Assembly (NCBI RefSeq): GCF_005217615.1
Contig: NZ_SZNK01000001.1
Span: 3,668,501-3,732,500, forward strand
DNA length: 64,000 bases
Source of the DNA: Brevibacillus antibioticus
GTDB taxonomy: Bacteria > Bacillota > Bacilli > Brevibacillales > Brevibacillaceae
Direction: 5' to 3'
The notes below the pieces were generated by a model. The model saw nothing but the letters and a program-made list of their open reading frames with translations, had not been told where the DNA came from and ran no database searches. This document shows, piece by piece, positions 59,545-64,000 of this stretch; positions within the stretch are counted from its first letter, which is position 1; every line of letters begins with the position of its first letter. A program made the translations under genes and the position numbers.

Positions 59545-60696
59545 CTAAGCCTGTGCACGAATCATGCTCATGCCTTTTTCTATCTCTTCCACCACTTCTG
59601 GTGATGCCTCTTTTGTTTTTGCGGTAATGAGCGCCCCTTGTGCCTGCTCTCCCCCGATTTTTCCAAGCGCCCACGCAGCAGTTCCACGGATGACTGGACG
59701 AGGGTCCTCGAATAAAAGACGCTCCAAATGAGGAACAGCCGTCCGATCCTTGAAATGTGCAAGCGCTAGTATGGCATTGCGCTGAATGGGCTTTTTGCCC
59801 CGCCAAGATGAAGAGGATTGGCCAAACTTTTCCTTGAACTCCTTATTGCTCATCTGAAGCAGAGGAATCAACAAAGGCTTGGCAATCTCCGGATCAGGCT
59901 GAAATTCAGCATGATGGTCGTTGTCGATGCGACGATTCTTCGGACATACCGTCTGACAAGTGTCGCAACCATACAACCGATTCCCGATTTTCCCGCGGAA
60001 TTCATCGGGAATAAAGTCTTTCACCTGTGTCAAATAAGCTACACATCGCTGTGCATCAAGCTGCCCTCCCTGAATCAAGGCACCGGTCGGACAAGCGTCT
60101 ACACATATATTGCAGTCACCACAGCCCTCTTCGATCGGCAGGTCGCTTGGCAACGGAAGATTCGTTACCAGTTCCCCCAAGTACACCCACGATCCGAACT
60201 CCGGCGTTATGACGGCGCAGTTTTTTCCTACAAACCCAATCCCAGCCCGCTCGGCAACCGCACGATCAGACAATGCTCCCGTGTCCACCATGGATTCGAT
60301 CCGAGCCCCTGGCTCCAGCTCCATAATAAATCGAGTCAGCTTGTCCAGCTTGTCGCGCAGAACGTGATGGTAATCAGTTCCCCATGCAGCACGGCATAAG
60401 ATTCCCCGATACGCACCAGGCTCTGACTTTGGTGGATTTTTGAGCTTGGATGGATAGGCCAGTGCTATAGAAATCAGCGAACGTGCCCCGTCCAACAACA
60501 ATTCCGGGTTCGTCCTCTTTTCTAAATCAGGCTCTTCAAATCCAGATTCATAACCCTTTTCCCGGTGTACAAGAAGCCGTTCTTTTAAGGTCGTGAATGG
60601 ATCGGCACTGGCAAACCCAATCTTATCGATTCCGATTTCCTTGGCATAGTCAATGATGGACTGCTTTGTCTGCTCCCAGTACTGCAAGTCGTTCAC
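59545..60696 (-). CDS. queG: Epoxyqueuosine reductase QueG
   Basis: A 383-residue cobalamin/iron-sulfur enzyme of queuosine tRNA synthesis. Two 4Fe-4S motifs: CGDCNICVDACPTGAL and GCDTCQTVCPKNR. The N-terminal B12-binding region includes YGIDKIG-like IDKIGFASADPF and WGTDYHHVLRDKLD. HEAT-like repeats lie at the C-terminus (about 290-383). The GTG start at 60696 overlaps the rnhA stop by 4 bp. Confidence 0.93.
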   Translation of the reverse strand: MNDLQYWEQTKQSIIDYAKEIGIDKIGFASADPFTTLKERLLVHREKGYESGFEEPDLEKRTNPELLLDGARSLISIALAYPSKLKNPPKSEPGAYRGILCRAAWGTDYHHVLRDKLDKLTRFIMELEPGARIESMVDTGALSDRAVAERAGIGFVGKNCAVITPEFGSWVYLGELVTNLPLPSDLPIEEGCGDCNICVDACPTGALIQGGQLDAQRCVAYLTQVKDFIPDEFRGKIGNRLYGCDTCQTVCPKNRRIDNDHHAEFQPDPEIAKPLLIPLLQMSNKEFKEKFGQSSSSWRGKKPIQRNAILALAHFKDRTAVPHLERLLFEDPRPVIRGTAAWALGKIGGEQAQGALITAKTKEASPEVVEEIEKGMSMIRAQA

Positions 60697-61133
60697 AGTT
60701 GTTTAATCGCTCCTGTCGCCAATTCGTCGCAGCGGTTGTTCCATTTGTTGTCGGCGTGTCCTTTGACTTTTACGTACTCTACCTTGTGAGTGTCCATCAA
60801 TTGCAGCAGTTCTTTCCATAAGTCCTGATTTTCAACCTGCTGGCCTTTGCTGTTTTTCCAGCCGTTTTTCAGCCAGCCTTTATACCAGCCTTGTTTGAAG
60901 CAGTTAACCAAGTATGCACTGTCGCTATACAGCGTCACCTTACAAGGCTCCTTCAATGTAGAGAGCGCCTTGATGGCTGCCAACAGCTCCATTCTGTTAT
61001 TCGTTGTATGCGGTTCGGCACCGGACATTTCCTTGATGTGTTGGCCGTACATCAGTACAGCTCCCCAACCACCTGGTCCTGGATTGCCGGAACAAGCTCC
61101 GTCTGTATAAATTTCAACCTCACGCATCGTCAT
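60693..61133 (-). CDS. rnhA: Ribonuclease HI
   Basis: A 146-residue RNase HI. The catalytic Asp is in EIYTDGACSGNPGPGGWGAV, the Glu in NRMELLAAIKAL, the Asp in TLYSDSAYLVNCFKQGW, and the last His/Asp region in KGHADNKWNNRCDELA. The basic handle (YKGWLKNGWKNSKG) is present. It cleaves RNA in RNA:DNA hybrids. ATG 61133 has GAGGAGGG; the longer frame to 61190 is unlikely. Confidence 0.93.
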   Translation of the reverse strand: MTMREVEIYTDGACSGNPGPGGWGAVLMYGQHIKEMSGAEPHTTNNRMELLAAIKALSTLKEPCKVTLYSDSAYLVNCFKQGWYKGWLKNGWKNSKGQQVENQDLWKELLQLMDTHKVEYVKVKGHADNKWNNRCDELATGAIKQL

Positions 61134-61242
61134 CGTCAGGATTTCCCTCCTCTGTTCTCTTCTATTGTATCGAAGCTTAGTCGCTTCCACAAAAATTTTT
61201 TGTTATACTACCAAAAATAGGTTTAGTAAGGAGTGTCTATAG

Positions 61243-61914
61243 ATGAAAGTTCAGCTAGATTGTTCCGTGTCCGAGCGTCTGCCGCAATTTTCTCTCGGCA
61301 TATTACAATACAACAATGCTTCCGTAAGTGACTCCCCCAAAATGTTGCAGGGACGCATTAATTATTATGTGGAGAGCTTGCGGCTGGATCACGACACTGC
61401 AAACCTGACAGAAATCGAAGGCGTCCGCGAGTGGAGGGCCTGCTTTAAGCAAGTTGGCATTGATCCGTCCAGATACCGCCCTTCCTCAGAAGCATTACTG
61501 CGTCGTCTGCTGCAAGGAAATCCTTTTTTCTGGATTAATAGCGCTGTTGATGTTAATAATTTTTTCTCCGTTTTGCATGCGCTTCCTTTTGGGATTTATG
61601 ACGTCAATCACTTAGCGGGTGATATCACTTGTCGTCTTGGCCACGCCAATGATGCCTATGAAGGATTAAATGGACGCGAAGTCAACATGGAAGGAAAACT
61701 GCTACTCGCTGATGGCAACGGAGCATTTGGGAGTCCCATTGTTGATTCCAAGCGTTCATGCGTGACGGAACAAAGCAGCACGCTCCTCCAAGTCATCTTT
61801 TTCCATGAAAAAATGGAACAATCTAAAAAAGAAGAAATCGTAGGTTCAGTTGGTCGCATGTTTACGGAAATCAACGGTGGCGAGCTGACTCACTTCTCTA
61901 TTGTTACCGCCTAA
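61243..61914 (+). CDS. B3/B4 tRNA-binding domain protein
   Basis: A 223-residue B3/B4 domain protein, as in phenylalanyl-tRNA synthetase beta but stand-alone. VREWRACFKQVGIDPSRYRP and SSEALLRRLLQGNPFFWINS followed by AVDVNNFFSVLHALPFGIYD are the core. Stand-alone members may edit or bind mischarged tRNA; function here is unproven. AAGGAG precedes the ATG. Confidence 0.85.
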   Translation: MKVQLDCSVSERLPQFSLGILQYNNASVSDSPKMLQGRINYYVESLRLDHDTANLTEIEGVREWRACFKQVGIDPSRYRPSSEALLRRLLQGNPFFWINSAVDVNNFFSVLHALPFGIYDVNHLAGDITCRLGHANDAYEGLNGREVNMEGKLLLADGNGAFGSPIVDSKRSCVTEQSSTLLQVIFFHEKMEQSKKEEIVGSVGRMFTEINGGELTHFSIVTA

Positions 61915-61916
61915 GA

Positions 61917-61953
61917 AAAAGACGGCCCATCATGCAACTTGGCCGTCTTTTTT
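61917..61953. terminator. Bidirectional terminator
   Basis: AAAAAGACGGCC and GGCCGTCTTTTTTT arms. It serves the B3/B4 gene and overlaps the end of the permease gene. Confidence 0.85.
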
Positions 61954-63261
61954 TACGCTATCTTCTTCCTTTTTTCTAAAAACAATATGCTCCAGGACTA
62001 GGCACACAATAACTCCGAGCAATAAGCCATTGCCGAACAAAAAGCTGACTAGTGCAGGAAGTTGCTGCCAAGCTATAGCAGGTACGAACATGACTCCGAT
62101 CCCGATCAGCAGCGAGCTGCCCCCAACAATAATCGTACGTTCGTCCATCTTCACATTTACGTAATCCTTCAAGCCGAAGCCAAGCAGTTGCGTATAGGAA
62201 ATGAACATCGCCGCATATGCCACTGGAGTAGGTAAAGCTGCCAAAAAATGAGCAACAGTGGGAATCAGCCCAATCAGCATCATCCCCAGCATCGCTATCA
62301 CAAATGGAAGGCGCGAAGCCATTTTCGTCGTTTGAATAACCGCTGCTGCCAAAGAAAGTGGAATCATACCAACCACACCGCTCAAGCCCGATAGTAAATG
62401 GGATACCCCTGTAAAAATACCACCGCGATTGTACTGCTTTTCAGTAGGTACAGTGTCTGTCGCTTTTCCCATGACCGACAAACTCGTCATGAGATTTGTC
62501 AACAGAACGAATCCTGTCAGCATACTCGTTAATACAACGCCCCAATCCCAGCGTGGGGGTCCCCAAAAGAAAATCGAAGGCCATGAAAATAATTGCTCAG
62601 TAGGTCGAACTGGTTCTGTCCATCCAAGAAGCGCGTACACGATCCAGCCCCCAACCATGCCAAACAAAACGGCAAAACTGGAGAAGCGCTTCGTTCGCAT
62701 AATGAACACAACAAGTGCTACGATCCCTATGGACACAAGTGCTACACCCGGTTGTACCTCTTTTGAATGCTGAAAACCAATACCGAGCATGCCCGTGAGA
62801 ATATTACTACACAAAGAAACAGCAAGCAAAATCATATACGTTCCTGAAACCAGCGGCGTAAACCACCTCTGTAATTTTCCAATCCATCCTAATAAGCCAA
62901 AAATGAAAAAGAGTAGACCTGCTAATATCATACCCACTTGAAAGGATTGACCAATTTCTTGTGGATGGAGACCCATGCTCGTTCCGAGTTGAGCCAAAAT
63001 GATAAAGATCCCCCACCATAATCCAGCGGGTCCTTCTATCATCGGATAGCGGTGTCCAATCCATACTTGCAGTAGTGACGCGAGTCCAATGTAAAACATG
63101 GTCTGCTGCATCAGCCTTCCCATTTCATCAGCCTGCAAGCCGTACATATCTCCAATCATTAGTGGTACCGCTACACTGCTGGAAACAGTTACGATCATCC
63201 ATTGTAATACGGACAGCGTCGTGATCCCCATTGGGGGTTTATCTTGTAGTTTGTAAAACAC
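61930..63261 (-). CDS. NCS2 family uracil/xanthine permease
   Basis: About 443 residues with 12-14 membrane segments. WMIVTVSSSVAVPLMIG matches TM1. The substrate-site strand GPAGLWWGIFIILAQLG replaces the usual Q.E.pa motif, and TDTVPTEKQYNRGGIFTGVS with LSGLSGVVGMIPLSLAAAVI are NCS2 landmarks. It imports a nucleobase; xanthine, uracil or urate cannot be told apart. GTG 63261 with GAGGTGG is favoured over GTG 63270. No purine riboswitch is visible upstream. Confidence 0.85.
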   Translation of the reverse strand: MFYKLQDKPPMGITTLSVLQWMIVTVSSSVAVPLMIGDMYGLQADEMGRLMQQTMFYIGLASLLQVWIGHRYPMIEGPAGLWWGIFIILAQLGTSMGLHPQEIGQSFQVGMILAGLLFFIFGLLGWIGKLQRWFTPLVSGTYMILLAVSLCSNILTGMLGIGFQHSKEVQPGVALVSIGIVALVVFIMRTKRFSSFAVLFGMVGGWIVYALLGWTEPVRPTEQLFSWPSIFFWGPPRWDWGVVLTSMLTGFVLLTNLMTSLSVMGKATDTVPTEKQYNRGGIFTGVSHLLSGLSGVVGMIPLSLAAAVIQTTKMASRLPFVIAMLGMMLIGLIPTVAHFLAALPTPVAYAAMFISYTQLLGFGLKDYVNVKMDERTIIVGGSSLLIGIGVMFVPAIAWQQLPALVSFLFGNGLLLGVIVCLVLEHIVFRKKEEDSVKKDGQVA

Positions 63262-63335
63262 CTCAACCACCTCGTCCTGTTACTTACACACGTTGTCTAT
63301 TTATCCTGTCTACACTATGCGCCGATCAAAGCAGA

Positions 63336-63378
63336 AAAAAACCCCAATCATCAAGAAATCTTGACATTCAGGGTTAGC
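63336..63378 (-). terminator. Terminator of the tRNA operon
   Basis: AACCC-tgaatgTCAAGAT...TTGATGatt-GGGGTT followed by seven T on the minus strand, just after the last tRNA. Confidence 0.75.
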
Positions 63379-63389
63379 TTGTAAATGTA

Positions 63390-63471
63390 TGGTGCCGGTG
63401 AAGGGACTTGAACCCCCACGGTTTCCCTCACGATTTTGAGTCGCGCGCGTCTGCCATTCCGCCACACCGGC
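63390..63471 (-). tRNA. tRNA-Leu (anticodon CAA)
   Basis: The 5' GCCGGTG and 3' CACCGGC acceptor arms pair, the anticodon loop is CTCAAAA, there is a long variable arm, and CCA is encoded. Confidence 0.92.
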
Positions 63472-63479
63472 AAATACTT

Positions 63480-63553
63480 TGGAGGAGGCACCCGGATTTG
63501 AACCGGGGGTGAGGGTTTTGCAGACCCGTGCCTTACCACTTGGCTATGCCTCC
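63480..63553 (-). tRNA. tRNA-Cys (anticodon GCA)
   Basis: GGAGGCA/TGCCTCC acceptor, loop CTGCAAA, T arm GGTTCAAATCC, CCA encoded. Confidence 0.93.
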
Positions 63554-63581
63554 ATGATATAAGGTGAAACAATTTGAGAAA

Positions 63582-63657
63582 TGGAGCGGACGAAGGGTCT
63601 CGAACCCTCGACCTTCGCCTTGGCAAGGCGACGCTCTACCAATTGAGCTACGTCCGC
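63582..63657 (-). tRNA. tRNA-Gly (anticodon GCC)
   Basis: GCGGACG/CGTCCGC acceptor, loop TTGCCAA, T arm GGTTCGAGACC, CCA encoded. Confidence 0.93.
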
Positions 63658-63664
63658 ATTTTAA

Positions 63665-63739
63665 TGGCTGGGGTACTAGGATTTGAACCTAGGAATGACG
63701 GAGTCAAAGTCCGTTGCCTTACCGCTTGGCTATACCCCA
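63665..63739 (-). tRNA. tRNA-Gln (anticodon TTG)
   Basis: TGGGGTA/TACCCCA acceptor, loop CTTTGAC, CCA encoded. Confidence 0.93.
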
Positions 63740-63765
63740 ATAAGTAATCCCCAACTATAAATTTA

Positions 63766-63842
63766 TGGGGCGATCGATGGGACTTGAACCCACGAGTGCC
63801 GGAGCCACAATCCGGTGCGTTAACCCCTTCGCCACGACCGCC
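63766..63842 (-). tRNA. tRNA-His (anticodon GTG)
   Basis: The acceptor has the extra 5' G (G-1) opposite C73; loop TTGTGGC, CCA encoded. Confidence 0.92.
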
Positions 63843-63868
63843 ATGATTACTACTATTGTCTTAAAAAA

Positions 63869-63942
63869 TGGCAGGGGCAGTAGGAATCGAACCCACACCA
63901 AAGGTTTTGGAGACCTTCGTTCTACCGTTAAACTATGCCCCT
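63869..63942 (-). tRNA. tRNA-Trp (anticodon CCA)
   Basis: AGGGGCA/TGCCCCT acceptor, loop CTCCAAA, CCA encoded. Confidence 0.93.
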
Positions 63943-63949
63943 ATAAAGG

Positions 63950-64000
63950 TGGCTCGGGACGGAATCGAACCGCCGACACGAGGATTTTCAGTCCTCTGCT
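63950..64000 (-). tRNA. tRNA-Phe (anticodon GAA), partial
   Basis: The 3' 51 bases are present, with loop CTGAAAA, T arm GGTTCGATTCC and CCA; the 5' part is beyond the window edge. Confidence 0.88.

Noticed and set aside
63262..63390. Purine or other riboswitch before the NCS2 permease
   Set aside because: The stretch contains only the tRNA-operon terminator and short promoter space; no purine aptamer core seen.
1..64000. CRISPR array
   Set aside because: No regularly spaced short repeats were seen anywhere; the only repeat sets are the 1.67-kb direct repeats, the palindromes and the coding repeats at 55.1-55.7 kb.

Overview
The window looks like chromosomal DNA of a spore-forming Firmicute, most likely Brevibacillus or a close relative (inference). 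Signs include AGGAGG-type ribosome binding sites throughout, prkA and yhbH sporulation genes, a GerPA/GerPF-type spore protein, T-box, lysine and c-di-GMP leader RNAs, and a right-edge tRNA run in the order Phe-Trp-His-Gln-Gly-Cys-Leu, as in the Bacillus trnD cluster. Base composition is moderate over most of the window and clearly AT-richer at about 38-42 kb and 46-49 kb.

0-5 kb: a partial cysteine-peptidase-like (BtrH-type) gene and a small-molecule kinase, then a compact phage-derived switch: BhlA/UviB holin, divergent XRE repressor with two matching palindromic operators, ImmA/IrrE protease, and an S24/LexA-like protein without its catalytic residues. LexA-type SOS boxes sit beside the holin and before the protease. 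5-24 kb is core genome: a lysine-riboswitch-controlled LysP; a Fur-box-preceded TolC-like protein; an alanine T-box (specifier GCC) driving alaR-alaT; a two-component system divergent from a YceI protein with 11-bp phased repeats between them; an NrtR-type regulator, nicotinamidase and NadD set; a PAS-GGDEF-EAL protein; and an FMN-dependent hydroxy-acid oxidase. 24-37 kb holds a spore germination protein, a glycosidase-like lipoprotein, PadR/VanZ genes, an amino-acid ABC transporter, DNA-alkylation-repair-like proteins, a peroxiredoxin, and a c-di-GMP riboswitch in front of a GNAT protein and a membrane chemoreceptor.

38-42 kb is an AT-rich island whose minus-strand genes (short peptide, HExxH protein resembling peptide beta-hydroxylases, 49-aa precursor-like peptide, cysteine-cluster protein, MFS exporter) form a candidate uncharacterised RiPP cluster. 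It is bordered by an IS1182-type remnant and a truncated jelly-roll gene.

43.3-52.8 kb is the main structural anomaly. A 1,669-bp segment (3' end of prkA plus all of yhbH) is present twice in direct orientation, offset by exactly 7,832 bp, around about 6.2 kb of phage-flavoured DNA: SRAP protein, broken ATP-dependent ligase, HEPN-like protein, YolD-like protein, endolysin-like hydrolase, sigma-like factor and a decapitated amidase. The copies differ at roughly 25-30 bases, with identical encoded proteins. The arrangement fits single-crossover integration of a circle carrying a related strain's prkA'-yhbH fragment. 52-64 kb returns to core genes: intact prkA, trmL, ogt, queG, rnhA, an NCS2 permease and the tRNA cluster.
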